Shown: positions 42,084 through 52,133, numbered from the stretch's first letter. The stretch is 64,000 nt of DNA from Gleimia sp. 6138-11-ORH1 (GCF_024814355.1 NZ_JANUXV010000002.1:124001-188000); one strand, 5' to 3'. Notes: a model not told the origin generated them from the letters alone. Numbers and translations are program-made.

Positions 42084-44350
42084 TATTCACCTTCTCTAAG
42101 TTCGTTGATGACTACTGCGCCGAAAACTTTTTGTACTACGGGGATTCCCATTTCGATTCCGTTTCCTGCGTCAGCGTCTGCCAGGGTGGCTCCTTGAGTT
42201 TCGTCCTCCCAGGTTACTTCGCTCTCAGTTTCGGCTTTACTGTAAGTAGCGGAGTTTATTTCCGTAGGCGCAGCGCTAAAGCTGTTTTCAGTGGGGGCAG
42301 AATAGTTGCTCCCAGGATTAGGGTTTACGGGCGTCTCAGCTTCTGCAGAATAATCTGGTTCCAGTGAATAATCTGGTTCCGGTGAATACTGGGGGGCTGC
42401 TGTATAAACCGGTTCCACTTGGTAAACCGGTTCTGGCTGGTAGATTGGTTCAGCTAGGGAAGCAGACTCAGCCGAGTAAGCAGATTCAGTCTGGGAAACA
42501 GATTCAGGCGAGCTTGTAGACTCAGCTGGGTAAGCAGACTCAGCCGAGTAACTCGGTTCTAGTTGGTAACTCGGTTCTGGCTGGTAAACTCTCACCACCG
42601 GCGCCGGAGAGGACACAGTCGCAATAGGTTCTTCCGCAGCTATTTCAGGTTCCCATTCCTCAGCTACCACCAGTGGACCCACGAATTTTGCGCGTTTAGG
42701 TTCCCCTAAAGTCTGCGCAATTACTTGCTCAACTAAAGCAGTTGGTTTAGCTTGAGATAGCTTTTCCGCCTGTTCGATGGTGGGCAGTTGGAAAGTGATT
42801 TCCTGTTCAGTTTCTTTATGGATTTTCAGTGCGGCTACAACATTTTTCCACCCTGAGTGTTCAGCTAAGAATCTCTGCGTAAACTGCACCCACAGTTGCG
42901 ACAATTGCGGTCTTTCCATGGGTTTAACTGGTTCAGGTGCAACTACAGTTGCTTCTGGTTCAACTACTGGCACTGGCTTTATTTCCGCTTCAAGGGGTTC
43001 AATTGAGTACCCTAATCCTGCTGCGGAAGTTTCAACCATTGAAGCTGCTTCTGCACTTACCGGTTCTACGGGTTCTTCCTTTACCGGAGTGTTCTGCTGG
43101 TTTTTTTCTCTTTGCCGGCGCAGTTCTTCACGCGCCAGCGCCGCCCCACTTAACCCCTGGTTTTCAGCTGGTATCTGTCCCCTGGGTTGAGAACTATTTT
43201 CCGGGGCTGAAGCAGTTTGCGCTGAGGTTTCAATCCCTGGATTCAACCGACCGGTTTCCACCAGAATCCGCCCAATTAAAAGCTCAACTTGTAGTTTCGG
43301 GGAAGTTGCCCCCACCATAGAGCGCAATGCTTCATCAGTTAGATCAGCTGCTTTAGATAAACTTGCTGGCCCCCACTGAGAAGCCTGTTGGTACATTGCT
43401 TGTGCTTGTTCTGCCGGTATCCCTTGGAGTAGCGCCTTAGCGCCCTCGGGAGCTAAGGAAATTAACAGCAGATCCCGGAGACGCTGCAGGAAGTCCTCTA
43501 CGAAGCGACGCGGATCGTGACCGGAGTCAATCATTTTTTCTAAGGAAGCGAAAACGGCGCTTCCGTTGCCCGCGTGAAGCTGCGTCACGATGTCATCAAG
43601 CAGCAGACCGTCGGTATATCCCAGCAGGGCTACGGCTCTTTCATAGCTGATTTCGCTTGCTTGCGCACCGGCCATCAGCTGGTCGAGGACGGAAAGTGAA
43701 TCTCTCACAGAACCACCTCCGGCACGAACTACCAGCGAAAGAACTCCTGGAGCAACACTAATTTTCTCTGCGTCGCAGAGACTTTGCAGGTAGGGGGTGA
43801 GCACGTCTGCGGGAACAAGACGGAAAGGATAGTGGTGGGTACGCGAACGAATCGTCCCAATCACACGTTCAGGTTCAGTGGTAGCAAAAACGAACTTCAC
43901 GTGTTCGGGGGGTTCTTCCACCAGTTTCAGTAAAGCGTTAAAGCCTTGTGCAGTCACCATGTGGGCTTCATCTAAAATGAAAACTTTATAGCGGTCACGA
44001 GCCGGTGCGAAAGCTGCTCTTTCGCGTAGTTCACGCGCATCATCAACGCCGTTGTGAGAGGCAGCGTCGATTTCAACAACATCTAAAGAACCTGTGCCCC
44101 CAGTTGCTAACTCCACACATGAATCGCACTTACCACAGGGGTTGTCTGTGGGGCCCTCCACACAGTTTAGGCAGCGCGCCAGAATCCGCGCCGAAGTTGT
44201 TTTCCCACACCCGCGCGGGCCAGAGAAAAGGTAGGCGTGGGTAACGCGGTTAGCTTTCAGTGCCGCTTTCAGCGGGTCTGTTACGTGGTCTTGTCCAATA
44301 ACTTCTGCGAAAGTTTCCGGACGGTATCGTCTATATAGTGCAGTGCTCAC
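42083..44350 (-). CDS. dnaX: DNA polymerase III subunit gamma/tau
   Basis: The 755-residue clamp-loader ATPase begins [18 protein letters not shown]. It has Walker [10 protein letters not shown] (about 45-53), the four-Cys zinc module [19 protein letters not shown], Walker B ILDEAH and sensor RTHHYPFR. Domain III and a tau-like C-terminal half follow. An unusual linker of about 85 residues (about 583-666) consists of repeats of the form Y/S-x-x-E-(P/S), encoded at 42350-42600. The GTG start has a -10-like TATAGA 8 nt upstream and no clear ribosome site. recR is co-transcribed. Confidence 0.95.
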   Translation of the reverse strand: MSTALYRRYRPETFAEVIGQDHVTDPLKAALKANRVTHAYLFSGPRGCGKTTSARILARCLNCVEGPTDNPCGKCDSCVELATGGTGSLDVVEIDAASHNGVDDARELRERAAFAPARDRYKVFILDEAHMVTAQGFNALLKLVEEPPEHVKFVFATTEPERVIGTIRSRTHHYPFRLVPADVLTPYLQSLCDAEKISVAPGVLSLVVRAGGGSVRDSLSVLDQLMAGAQASEISYERAVALLGYTDGLLLDDIVTQLHAGNGSAVFASLEKMIDSGHDPRRFVEDFLQRLRDLLLISLAPEGAKALLQGIPAEQAQAMYQQASQWGPASLSKAADLTDEALRSMVGATSPKLQVELLIGRILVETGRLNPGIETSAQTASAPENSSQPRGQIPAENQGLSGAALAREELRRQREKNQQNTPVKEEPVEPVSAEAASMVETSAAGLGYSIEPLEAEIKPVPVVEPEATVVAPEPVKPMERPQLSQLWVQFTQRFLAEHSGWKNVVAALKIHKETEQEITFQLPTIEQAEKLSQAKPTALVEQVIAQTLGEPKRAKFVGPLVVAEEWEPEIAAEEPIATVSSPAPVVRVYQPEPSYQLEPSYSAESAYPAESTSSPESVSQTESAYSAESASLAEPIYQPEPVYQVEPVYTAAPQYSPEPDYSLEPDYSAEAETPVNPNPGSNYSAPTENSFSAAPTEINSATYSKAETESEVTWEDETQGATLADADAGNGIEMGIPVVQKVFGAVVINELREGE

Positions 44351-44550
44351 AAATCCACTCTATATGGAGGCACTGACATTTTCTGCCCCCAAAGGGTAAC
44401 AAAAACTGCCAAGAAACTTCCGAACCTATCTTTTACCTTGATTTTTCAAGGAAAAATCTGCGAAAGCAAAATTGAAACTCTCCTGTAAAAAGATGTGCAA
44501 TTAAGGTCACAAGTAAATCAATTCGACCTTTAGTAGGGTTTTCTGTAAGA

Positions 44551-44578
44551 TTAACTCTTGTTGAAGTTATTTTATAGC
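44551..44578 (+). promoter_or_regulatory. Likely promoter of tRNA-Ser
   Basis: TTAACT (44551-44556) and TATAGC (44573-44578) are 16 bp apart and end 12 nt before the tRNA. The rest of the gap 44351-44550 holds only a small hairpin, CCTTGA-TTTT-TCAAGG (44436-44451). Confidence 0.5.
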
Positions 44579-44590
44579 TACTTCGACTGT

Positions 44591-44678
44591 GGAGGATTCG
44601 CCTAGTGGCCTATGGCGCACGCTTGGAAAGCGTGTTGGGTGCAAGCCCTCGGGGGTTCGAATCCCCCATCCTCCGCCA
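44591..44678 (+). tRNA. tRNA-Ser(GGA), CCA encoded
   Basis: Acceptor GGAGGAT pairs with ATCCTCC, the anticodon loop is TTGGAAA with GGA, the variable arm is long (class II tRNA), and the T arm is GGGGGTTCGAATCCCCC. Discriminator G and CCA close the gene. The order tRNA-Ser / dnaX / recR is common in actinomycetes. Confidence 0.96.
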
Positions 44679-44680
44679 CT

Positions 44681-44713
44681 ACCCCGACATTTAAGTAAAT
44701 GTCGGGGTTTTTC
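44681..44713 (+). terminator. Terminator after tRNA-Ser
   Basis: ACCCCGACATTTA (44681-44693) pairs with TAAATGTCGGGGT (44696-44708), followed by a T-run. Confidence 0.92.
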
Positions 44714-44740
44714 TTATTTGTAAACTGGCGAATAAAAAAG

Positions 44741-44770
44741 TTTTAGCCGAGCTATAAAGCTCGGCTAAAA
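44741..44770. terminator. Symmetric hairpin, likely terminator of the helicase operon
   Basis: TTTTAGCCGAGCT (44741-44753) pairs with AGCTCGGCTAAAA (44758-44770) around ATAA, with runs on both sides. It lies 163 nt beyond the helicase stop. The rest of the gap 44714-44932 shows only a CACTTTCT/AGAAAGTG inverted repeat. Confidence 0.75.
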
Positions 44771-44932
44771 CTAATATCCCATCAACACAGTGCGAGTTCT
44801 CAACGCATTAGTCTAAAACTCTACTTCAGATCACTTTCTGAAGATACTTCTATATTAGAAAGTGTTTCTGAGCGGAGCTTTAAATGAACCTTAGAGTTTC
44901 CTGGGAAATTTTTTCGGAGGGTTTTCTTTCAA

Positions 44933-47347
44933 TTAAGGCGCATTAGCAAGCAAAAACTCTAACAGACTAATCGCCCCCACTTTACTAAGCGGATTATTCT
45001 TATTCCCACACTTCGGAGATTGAATACAACTTGGACAACCATACTCGCACGGACAAGCACGCACTAAATCCAAAGTCGCTGCCACCCACTTTTGCGCATG
45101 ATTAAAACCGTAAGCAGCAAACCCAGCTCCCCCCGCAAAAGCATCGTGAATAAAAACTGTTGGCTGCAGCGTCTGCTCATGTAAAACTGTCGATAAGCCA
45201 CCCAAATCCCAACGATCACAAGTCGCCAACAAAGGAAGCATCGCAATCATCGCGTGCTCACAGGCATGTAACGTCCCCGGCAGTTCACCAGCTTCAATCC
45301 CTAAACTCTCATGCACTGCAGGAGAAAGCTCAAACCAAACCGACTGCGTTTCCAACAGGCGCGGCGGTAACGCTAACCGAGTATTTGCCACATGCTCTAA
45401 CTTCGGCAACCTAAAAGTGTCAAAATCAGTAACCTGCTCACTAACCCGCGTATTACCTAATCTCCACGTAACTTCAGCTAAATCAGAAGTCCAACTCTTA
45501 ACCGCATCACCCAAAATATAAACTGACGTACGTGCCCCAGAAATCGTCCGAAACTCCGTAGTCACTTTTCGTGCCAAAGCAACAGAAACACTCGGCCCCC
45601 GCCCTCGCTCTGCTCTGCCCGTATCACTACCAGCTACCGGCAAATACTCCACAATCTCATAAGTATCCCCCTGGTGAACATAAACCGCACCAGCATGAAC
45701 CTGACTATCAGCTTGCCCAGCAGAAACAGTACCAACTACCCGCCCCGTACCAGCTTCAATCACCTGAACTTCCCCAGCTACACCCCTTAAATCAGTTAAA
45801 GAATGCGGGGCAACCGCTAACTCAATATTCCAAAACCAGCCGCCCGGATGCTTACGCAAATACCCCGCCTGCTCTAACTGCTTAAAATACCCATCATCAG
45901 CCAACCCAAACAATAAAGCGTCTGCAGAAACCAAAGACTGCTCCGCCGCCGCCGCGCAAAGATGCGGCATCAGAATATAAGAATTCGTGGGATTAATAGT
46001 GGCAGCTTCCACCGGCTCAAAAACCATTTCCGGATGACTAATCACATAGTTATCTAACGGGTTATCAGCCGCCACAAAAACACTAATCCCCACATTTCCA
46101 GCCCGACCAGCACGCCCCACCTGCTGCCAAAAAGAAGCACGCGTCCCCGGCCACCCCACGGTAACAGTAACATCTAAACTGGAAATATCAATCCCCAACT
46201 CTAAAGCATTAGTAGTCACCAAACAACGAATATCCCCACCGCGCAAACCAGCTTCCAACTCTCGGCGCTCCTCCGGCAAATACCCACCGCGATACGCCGC
46301 CACCGCCGCTTGCAAAACCGGATTAACTACCTGCAACGCACTCTTAATCTGCGCCGCTACCGACTCCGCAGCACTACGCGAACGCACAAAACACAACACT
46401 TTAGCTCCCGCAGCAACCAACTGAGCCGTAAGTTTCGCAGCTTCAACCGTTGCAGAAACCCTTTTAGGTTCAGTATCGCCCTCGGAAAAAATAAACCCCG
46501 GTTGCCAAAACAATAACTCCCGCGCTGCAGCTGGCGAAGAATCTGCCGTAATCGCAGTAATCTCTTCACTACCCACTCCAATCAACGCCCCCGCAGTATC
46601 GCGTGGCTCAGCCACCGTGGCAGAAAGGAAAACAACCGTCGGATTAGCCCCCAACCGGCGAGCTACCCGCAACAGTCGGCGAAGTACCAGCGCCATATGA
46701 GAACCCGTCATCCCCCGCCAGTAATGCATCTCATCGACAACCAGATATTTCAACCCACTCAACAGCCGCACCCACCGCTGATTCCCCGGAAGCATAACGT
46801 GATGTAAATAATCCGGATTCGTCAGCACCAAGTTAGCTTCAGCACGCACCCACTCTTTCGTTTCTTTCGGAGCATCTCCATCAGCAACCCCAACCTGCAC
46901 TCCCGTCAATTGCTTTTCTAAAATACTCAGCTGATGAGCTTGATCAGCTGCTAAAGCTTTAGTCGGCGCAACATAAATCGCCGTAGGGGGCTTTGCCCAG
47001 TTCTGCAAAGTTAAACGCTGCGCATAAGCCACCCGGCCCTGCAGTGCGTTAAGGACCGGCAACCAAGCAGAAAGAGACTTACCTGAACCCGTGCCAGTAG
47101 CAATAACCGTGTGCCGACCACTCCAAATAGCATCGGCTGCGTCAATCTGATGGTTCCACGGTTGTTTCACGCCAGTGTCATTAAATGCTGCCACCACCTC
47201 TGGCAACACCCAAGCAGGCCAAGTGCCAAGCTCAGCAGGACGCTCAGGAAAATGCACCCGTTTTCTCAGCCGGTCACTACCCCCGTCCAAATTCACCAAA
47301 GTCGTCAAGTACTTTTGTGAATCACCCTGGTCACTTTCAGCTAACAC
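44933..47347 (-). CDS. DExH-box helicase with DUF1998 C-terminus (helicase/secretion-neighborhood type)
   Basis: The 804-residue superfamily 2 helicase has Walker A ATGTGSGKS (about residue 82), the Walker B box DEMH in VVDEMHYWRGMTGSHMALVL (usually DECH in this family), SAT in FLSATVAEP, and motif VI QQVGRAGRAG. A C-terminal DUF1998 region ends in the cysteine cluster CPCEYGCPSCIQSPKCG, which may hold zinc or iron-sulfur. Related MrfA proteins act in excision repair of mitomycin damage. The family often borders the tad locus in actinomycetes, but here about 8 kb separates them. The start (GTG) is uncertain. Confidence 0.88.
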   Translation of the reverse strand: MLAESDQGDSQKYLTTLVNLDGGSDRLRKRVHFPERPAELGTWPAWVLPEVVAAFNDTGVKQPWNHQIDAADAIWSGRHTVIATGTGSGKSLSAWLPVLNALQGRVAYAQRLTLQNWAKPPTAIYVAPTKALAADQAHQLSILEKQLTGVQVGVADGDAPKETKEWVRAEANLVLTNPDYLHHVMLPGNQRWVRLLSGLKYLVVDEMHYWRGMTGSHMALVLRRLLRVARRLGANPTVVFLSATVAEPRDTAGALIGVGSEEITAITADSSPAAARELLFWQPGFIFSEGDTEPKRVSATVEAAKLTAQLVAAGAKVLCFVRSRSAAESVAAQIKSALQVVNPVLQAAVAAYRGGYLPEERRELEAGLRGGDIRCLVTTNALELGIDISSLDVTVTVGWPGTRASFWQQVGRAGRAGNVGISVFVAADNPLDNYVISHPEMVFEPVEAATINPTNSYILMPHLCAAAAEQSLVSADALLFGLADDGYFKQLEQAGYLRKHPGGWFWNIELAVAPHSLTDLRGVAGEVQVIEAGTGRVVGTVSAGQADSQVHAGAVYVHQGDTYEIVEYLPVAGSDTGRAERGRGPSVSVALARKVTTEFRTISGARTSVYILGDAVKSWTSDLAEVTWRLGNTRVSEQVTDFDTFRLPKLEHVANTRLALPPRLLETQSVWFELSPAVHESLGIEAGELPGTLHACEHAMIAMLPLLATCDRWDLGGLSTVLHEQTLQPTVFIHDAFAGGAGFAAYGFNHAQKWVAATLDLVRACPCEYGCPSCIQSPKCGNKNNPLSKVGAISLLEFLLANAP

Positions 47348-47365
47348 GAATACCTAAACCTTGGT

Positions 47366-47818
47366 TTAGAGATTCTTTAAAGTAGCAACAACCTGCGCCA
47401 TAAACTGTAAAGCCTCAACTGCCGTAGCAGCAGCTGCAGAAATATTCTCTAAAAGCTGAGCGTCATCTAAACCCTCACCAATAGCGACAATAAAATCAGC
47501 TACCACCTGCATTTGCCCATCAACTGCGACCAAATAAACCGTGGGGAAATACTTTTCCCGATTCCACGAATCAGCCGCCGTAAATAAATTCGGTACCTGC
47601 GGAGCATCCAGCTCCATTCCAGATTCCCAGACCGCGCGGATTGAAAGAAACTTATTCCCCGAAGTGAAGTGGAACTGGAATGGAACATTATTGATATAAG
47701 CCAACCCCGAGTTTTCAACCGTTTCTAAAGTGGCATCGAGTTTAGCTACCTGAGCACCAATACGCTCTAAAGTTACCGGACTAATCGGATCATTATTTTC
47801 TACGCAAGCTAAGTGCAT
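47366..47818 (-). CDS. YbjN-domain protein, copy 2
   Basis: The 150-residue soluble alpha/beta protein resembles the YbjN / type III chaperone-like fold. It has a central strand-rich part (YINNVPFQFHFTSGNKFLSIRAVWE) and C-terminal helices (LLENISAAAATAVEALQFMAQVV). The family is linked to stress tolerance in other bacteria, without a known mechanism. GGAGG lies in the end of the upstream paralogue, one base from the overlap, so translation is coupled. The helicase starts 18 nt downstream. Confidence 0.75.
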   Translation of the reverse strand: MHLACVENNDPISPVTLERIGAQVAKLDATLETVENSGLAYINNVPFQFHFTSGNKFLSIRAVWESGMELDAPQVPNLFTAADSWNREKYFPTVYLVAVDGQMQVVADFIVAIGEGLDDAQLLENISAAAATAVEALQFMAQVVATLKNL

Positions 47819-47819
47819 T

Positions 47820-48272
47820 TCAGTGATTCCTCCAAGTAACCAGTTCCGGTGTTGCCCGATCTAAATCTTGAAATAAACCCATAATCATCGTTAAAGCAGT
47901 CTCGTAAAAAGACGCTAACTGACATTCAGTTGCCCCTTGGCTAACGATTAGATTAACTTCAGCTCCCACCGAAAAACGCTGGTAGTTATCCATTGGCAGC
48001 ATATAGGCTTTTGGGCCGGAACGATGTAGGTTACACTCTTGCACTAAGCTAACCAACGCTGCGAAAGAATCATCGTCAGTGGAGATCCCCCGCCATTGCC
48101 CTCTGATCTGTAAAATGTTCTGATTATTTTGGTTAATGAAAATAACCCCGGATTCAGTGGGGTAAACCAGTTCGTTTTCGTGTTCTCTAAAGTCAAGATC
48201 AAAGTCGGTGCCAGCTAAAGAGTTCAGAAAACTCTCAAGGCGCTGACGGTCTACTGTAGAAGGTGGGTTCAC
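47820..48272 (-). CDS. YbjN-domain protein, copy 1
   Basis: This 150-residue paralogue-like protein has the same length and order of elements as its neighbour: strands around GVIFINQNNQNILQIRGQWRG, then an Ala/Leu-rich C-terminal helix. Two YbjN-type genes in tandem are frequent in actinomycetes. The start is GTG. Sequence identity between the copies is low by eye, so the duplication would be old. Confidence 0.72.
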   Translation of the reverse strand: MNPPSTVDRQRLESFLNSLAGTDFDLDFREHENELVYPTESGVIFINQNNQNILQIRGQWRGISTDDDSFAALVSLVQECNLHRSGPKAYMLPMDNYQRFSVGAEVNLIVSQGATECQLASFYETALTMIMGLFQDLDRATPELVTWRNH

Positions 48273-48417
48273 TTGCCTGGTTCTTTCTTGGTCAGCAGAA
48301 ATCAGTACGCTTATTCGAGTTTAGTCCAGTTTTCCAGTTAGTGCGCGCGCAAGACAGAAAAGCAGTGTTATGGTTAGGTGAAAAGCAATATCTTTATGCT
48401 AACTAGAGGTGGTTTTC

Positions 48418-49440
48418 GTGAGTGAACCAAACAGGTCTTTACCGAAAATGGCGGTAGAACAACAGAAAAACCGGTTTCAAGCTACCTCAGCAGCAGAATC
48501 CTCAGCGGCAGACCGCTCTCCCCTGTGGATAGATTTAGGGCCGGCAGACTGGCGTCGCCCGGTGCGCGTACTCTCATTTATTGCCACCACTATAGTTCTC
48601 ATTTTAGTGGTGCGTTTTAGCTTAACTTCAGTCTTAGGGCAGGCTTTAGATCAGCTGGTTTTAGAACAGGCTAAATTTGCTTTCCCGCAGGCACGTACCT
48701 TAGCTTGGCCCATTGCGCGTTCAATTTCCGTGTTGGGAATAGTCTTTATTACCTGCGTGACTTTCTTAATAGCGATTGTGAAAAAACGCTTAGCTTTAGG
48801 GCTTCGGATGATCCTCTTGGTAGTTGGCGCTAACTTTTCCACCCAAGTCGTTAAACATTTCCTCCTTGACCGCCCCTACCTGGGAGTAGGGTTTGATCTA
48901 CCAAATTCTCTTCCCTCCGGTCACGTCACCGTGGCGCTTTGCGTCGCAATAGCTTTAACAGTGGTTTCCCCACAGAAAATCCGTGTTCCTGTGGCCTTTT
49001 TAGGGATTGCTTTTGCTGCGGCGGTTTCTCTCAGCGTGGTTCTTTTGGGGTGGCACCGCCCCTCAGATGTGGTGGCAGCTGTTTTAATCACTTTCTGGTG
49101 GGCACTTATTTTGGTTCCTCATGAGCGCCCGCAGGGATTTGGAAATCGCATAAACACTTGGTTTTTAGTATTTAATTTAATAACTTTAGGGACTTTTTTA
49201 GCACTCGGTTGGTATCTCTTAGAAGATTTACGTAGCCTGGTTGCCCTGTTAGTATCTTTGCCGCGCGGGCCAGGAGAAGTTACCGAGGCCGGTATTCCGC
49301 TGGTAGTTTTCCAAGAATACGATTGGCTGGTGCATCTTTTTGCAATAAGTTCCTTAGTGGCTCTGATCGCTTTGGTAGGGTTTGTTATTCATTTTGTAGT
49401 GCTATTGGAATCAGGAAATAAAAACAAACACTATATCTAG
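48418..49440 (+). CDS. PAP2-family membrane phosphatase
   Basis: The protein has about 340 residues, a hydrophilic start and six to eight helices. The three PAP2 motifs are in order: KHFLLDRPYLG, LPSGHVTVALCVA and VVLLGWHRPSDVVAA. They form the active site for phospholipid or undecaprenyl-pyrophosphate dephosphorylation on the outer side of the membrane. Earlier GTG codons exist, but AGAGG lies 7 nt before the GTG at 48418, so I place the start there (MSEPNRSLP). The stop codon lies inside the first NrdR box of the next operon. Confidence 0.88.
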   Translation: MSEPNRSLPKMAVEQQKNRFQATSAAESSAADRSPLWIDLGPADWRRPVRVLSFIATTIVLILVVRFSLTSVLGQALDQLVLEQAKFAFPQARTLAWPIARSISVLGIVFITCVTFLIAIVKKRLALGLRMILLVVGANFSTQVVKHFLLDRPYLGVGFDLPNSLPSGHVTVALCVAIALTVVSPQKIRVPVAFLGIAFAAAVSLSVVLLGWHRPSDVVAAVLITFWWALILVPHERPQGFGNRINTWFLVFNLITLGTFLALGWYLLEDLRSLVALLVSLPRGPGEVTEAGIPLVVFQEYDWLVHLFAISSLVALIALVGFVIHFVVLLESGNKNKHYI

Positions 49441-49474
49441 TGACACGCCAAGGCAGATACCACTACATCTAGTT
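49428..49474. promoter_or_regulatory. Pair of NrdR boxes before nrdDG
   Basis: ACACTATATCTAGTGA (49428-49443) fits the NrdR consensus well. ACCACTACATCTAGTT (49459-49474) is a weaker second copy exactly 31 bp later, three helical turns, the usual spacing of NrdR box pairs. NrdR represses ribonucleotide reductase genes when dATP is high. The first box overlaps the stop of the PAP2 gene. Confidence 0.82.
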
Positions 49475-49571
49475 TTGCGGTAGTAAGGTTAGAAACCGTT
49501 ACGGGAAGTTAAAGCCGACGCCCTCGGCCACCCTCCCCACCCGAAAACGAAACTAACCCAAGGAACTCACC

Positions 49572-51380
49572 ATGAGCAAAACCCCTACCACAATCGACGT
49601 AATCTCCACCGTAGATGACTACCTCACCCGCTCCGACTGGCGCGTAAACGCCAACGCCAACCAAGACTACAGCCTGGGCGGACTAATCCTAAACAGTAGC
49701 GGAAAAATCATCGCCAACTACTGGCTCAACCAGGTGTACTCCCCCGCCGCCGGCACCGCCCACCGCGAAGGCGACATTCACATCCACGACCTAGATATGT
49801 TCGCTGGATACTGCGCCGGCTGGTCACTAAAACAACTCATTCAACAGGGCTTCAACGGCGTCTCGGGCGCAATCGCCGCCAACCCACCCCGCCACTTCAG
49901 CTCCGCCTGCGGGCAAATGGTGAACTTCCTGGGCACCTTACAAAACGAATGGGCAGGCGCCCAAGCCTTCTCATCAGTAGACACCTACCTGGCCCCCTTC
50001 GTCCGCCTAGATAAACTAACCTTCACCCAGGTAAAACAACACCTACAAGAAATGGTTTTCAACCTCAACGTCCCCTCACGCTGGGGATCACAATGCCCCT
50101 TCACCAACTTCACCTTCGACTGGACATGCCCCGCAGATTTAGCTGACGAACACCCCCTAATTGGTGACGAGCTATGCGACTTCACCTACGGAGATCTGCA
50201 ACCTGAAATGGACCTAATTAACCGCGCTTTCATTGCCGTCATGTCTGAAGGGGACGCAGACGGCCGCGTATTCACTTTCCCAATCCCCACCTACAACATC
50301 ACCCCAGACTTTAACTGGGAAGGCGAAAATGTGGACGCACTTTTTGCCATGACCGCAAAATACGGGCTTCCCTACTTCCAAAACTTCCTTAACTCAGACC
50401 TTGACCCCGGCATGATTCGCTCCATGTGCTGCCGCCTCCAACTGGATTTAAGAGAACTTCTCAAACGCGGCAACGGCTTATTTGGCTCTGCCGAACAAAC
50501 CGGCTCAATCGGAGTAGTCACCCTCAACCTAGCGCGCCTGGGCTACCTCTACGCCGGCAACGAAACTGCTCTCTTACAGCGTTTAGATGAACTAATTAAC
50601 TTAGCTTCTGAAACGCTTGAAACCAAACGCACAGTCATTGCCCACCACTTAGAAAACGGCTTATTCCCCTATTCAAAACGCTATTTAGGAACCTTAAATA
50701 ACCACTTTTCCACTATCGGCGTAAACGGAATGAATGAGCTGATCCTCAACTTCACCGGTGGCGAATATGATTTAACTGACCACCGCGGACACAAACTAGC
50801 AATCCGGCTGATGGATCACATTAGAAACCGGATGATCGATTTACAAGAAGCCACCGGCAATCTCTATAACCTGGAAGCTACCCCCGCAGAGGGAACCACC
50901 TATCGTTTCGCTAAAGAGGATGCGAAACGCTTCCCTGGGATTATTCAAGCCGGAGTTGAAACCGCACCCTATTACACGAACTCTACCCAGCTTCCAGTCG
51001 GTTACACTGACGACCCATTCGAAGCTCTCACTTTGCAAGAGGAACTACAGGGCAAATACACCGGAGGAACAGTCCTTCACCTTTACATGGGGCAGCAGAT
51101 TTCTTCACCGACTGCCTGCAAAACCTTGGTGAAACGGGCGCTATCAAACTTCAAGATCCCCTACATTACCATTACTCCCACCTTCTCTGTCTGCCCCGCA
51201 CACGGCTATTTAAGTGGCGAATTTACTCACTGTCCTAAGTGCGCTGCCGCTGGTGAGCAAACTGAATGTGAAATTTGGACGCGAGTAATGGGCTATTTCC
51301 GCCCCTTAAAGTCCTTTAATATCGGCAAAAAATCCGAGTTCGCTGAGCGGGTGTCTTTCCGCGAACCAGTGCTTGCCTAA
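49572..51380 (+). CDS. nrdD: Anaerobic (class III) ribonucleoside-triphosphate reductase
   Basis: The 602-residue glycyl-radical enzyme makes deoxyribonucleotides without oxygen. The barrel motifs HIHDLDMFAGYCAGWSL and PSRWGSQCPFTNFTFDW are present. The C-terminal zinc site is CPAHG and CPKC. The radical glycine is in RVMGYFRP (about residue 574). The protein starts at the linker before the barrel and lacks the N-terminal ATP-cone that gives dATP inhibition in longer homologues. AAGGAA precedes the ATG. The NrdR boxes upstream suggest transcriptional control instead. nrdG follows 20 nt later. Confidence 0.95.
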   Translation: MSKTPTTIDVISTVDDYLTRSDWRVNANANQDYSLGGLILNSSGKIIANYWLNQVYSPAAGTAHREGDIHIHDLDMFAGYCAGWSLKQLIQQGFNGVSGAIAANPPRHFSSACGQMVNFLGTLQNEWAGAQAFSSVDTYLAPFVRLDKLTFTQVKQHLQEMVFNLNVPSRWGSQCPFTNFTFDWTCPADLADEHPLIGDELCDFTYGDLQPEMDLINRAFIAVMSEGDADGRVFTFPIPTYNITPDFNWEGENVDALFAMTAKYGLPYFQNFLNSDLDPGMIRSMCCRLQLDLRELLKRGNGLFGSAEQTGSIGVVTLNLARLGYLYAGNETALLQRLDELINLASETLETKRTVIAHHLENGLFPYSKRYLGTLNNHFSTIGVNGMNELILNFTGGEYDLTDHRGHKLAIRLMDHIRNRMIDLQEATGNLYNLEATPAEGTTYRFAKEDAKRFPGIIQAGVETAPYYTNSTQLPVGYTDDPFEALTLQEELQGKYTGGTVLHLYMGQQISSPTACKTLVKRALSNFKIPYITITPTFSVCPAHGYLSGEFTHCPKCAAAGEQTECEIWTRVMGYFRPLKSFNIGKKSEFAERVSFREPVLA

Positions 51381-51400
51381 CTGTATGCAACGGTAAGACT

Positions 51401-52111
51401 ATGCTACAAATTGCGGGGATCCAGCCCCTTTCAACGGTGGACTGGCCAGGGAAACTGGTTTTAACAGTTTTCTGCCAGGGGTGCCCCTGGGCGTGCGTGT
51501 ACTGTCAGAATCATCAGATTTTGGATCCGCGCACGCCCGGCCAAGTGCCCTGGGCGGATGTCTTGGATTTACTCAAAAAACGAGTTGGCCTTTTAGATGG
51601 GGTGGTTTTTTCCGGCGGGGAAGCCTGCCGGCAAGCAGCCCCTCTCCTGTCCGCCATGCAGCAGGTGAAAGACATGGGTTTTGCGGTGGGATTGCACACT
51701 GCGGGAGCATTCCCACGAGTATTAGAAACCGCTTTAAACTCAAATTTAGTGGACTGGGTGGGGTTGGATATTAAAGCGCCAGCCAGTTCCTATCCGCAGG
51801 TAGTTGGTAAGGCTGGTGGTAATCGCGCTTGGGAGAGTTTAGAAATTTTGCTCGAGGGCGCTCAACGGAACCTCTCTAGCTTATTCGACTACGAAGTGCG
51901 TTTAACTGTTTTCCCGCAGATGCCTTTTGACCCTGCGGAAGTGGTACGTACTTGCGCGAAAATGCAAGTACGTACCTTAGTGATTCAAAAAGCCCATTCG
52001 CAGGGGGCTTTACCTAAGTTCGCTAACACTTTCACGAGTTGGGATGCGCAGTACGAAAAAATAAAAGAAAACCTATCTCAAATCACGGACGTAAAACTGC
52101 TTTTTCGCTGA
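51401..52111 (+). CDS. nrdG: Anaerobic ribonucleotide reductase activating enzyme
   Basis: The 236-residue radical-SAM protein installs the glycyl radical on NrdD. The cluster motif is C28-x3-C32-x2-C35 in FCQGCPWACVYCQN, preceded by STVDWPGKL, and the SAM-binding motif is VVFSGGEA. It belongs to the longer NrdG/PflA-like group (about 230 residues). It follows nrdD in the same operon. Confidence 0.94.
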   Translation: MLQIAGIQPLSTVDWPGKLVLTVFCQGCPWACVYCQNHQILDPRTPGQVPWADVLDLLKKRVGLLDGVVFSGGEACRQAAPLLSAMQQVKDMGFAVGLHTAGAFPRVLETALNSNLVDWVGLDIKAPASSYPQVVGKAGGNRAWESLEILLEGAQRNLSSLFDYEVRLTVFPQMPFDPAEVVRTCAKMQVRTLVIQKAHSQGALPKFANTFTSWDAQYEKIKENLSQITDVKLLFR

Positions 52112-52133
52112 CTTCCGCAGCTGAATTTTGCTT

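Noticed and set aside
45571-45885. Plus-strand frame rich in Gln, Pro and His
   Set aside because: It lies wholly inside the helicase gene on the other strand, and its repetitive composition is a by-product of that gene's codons.
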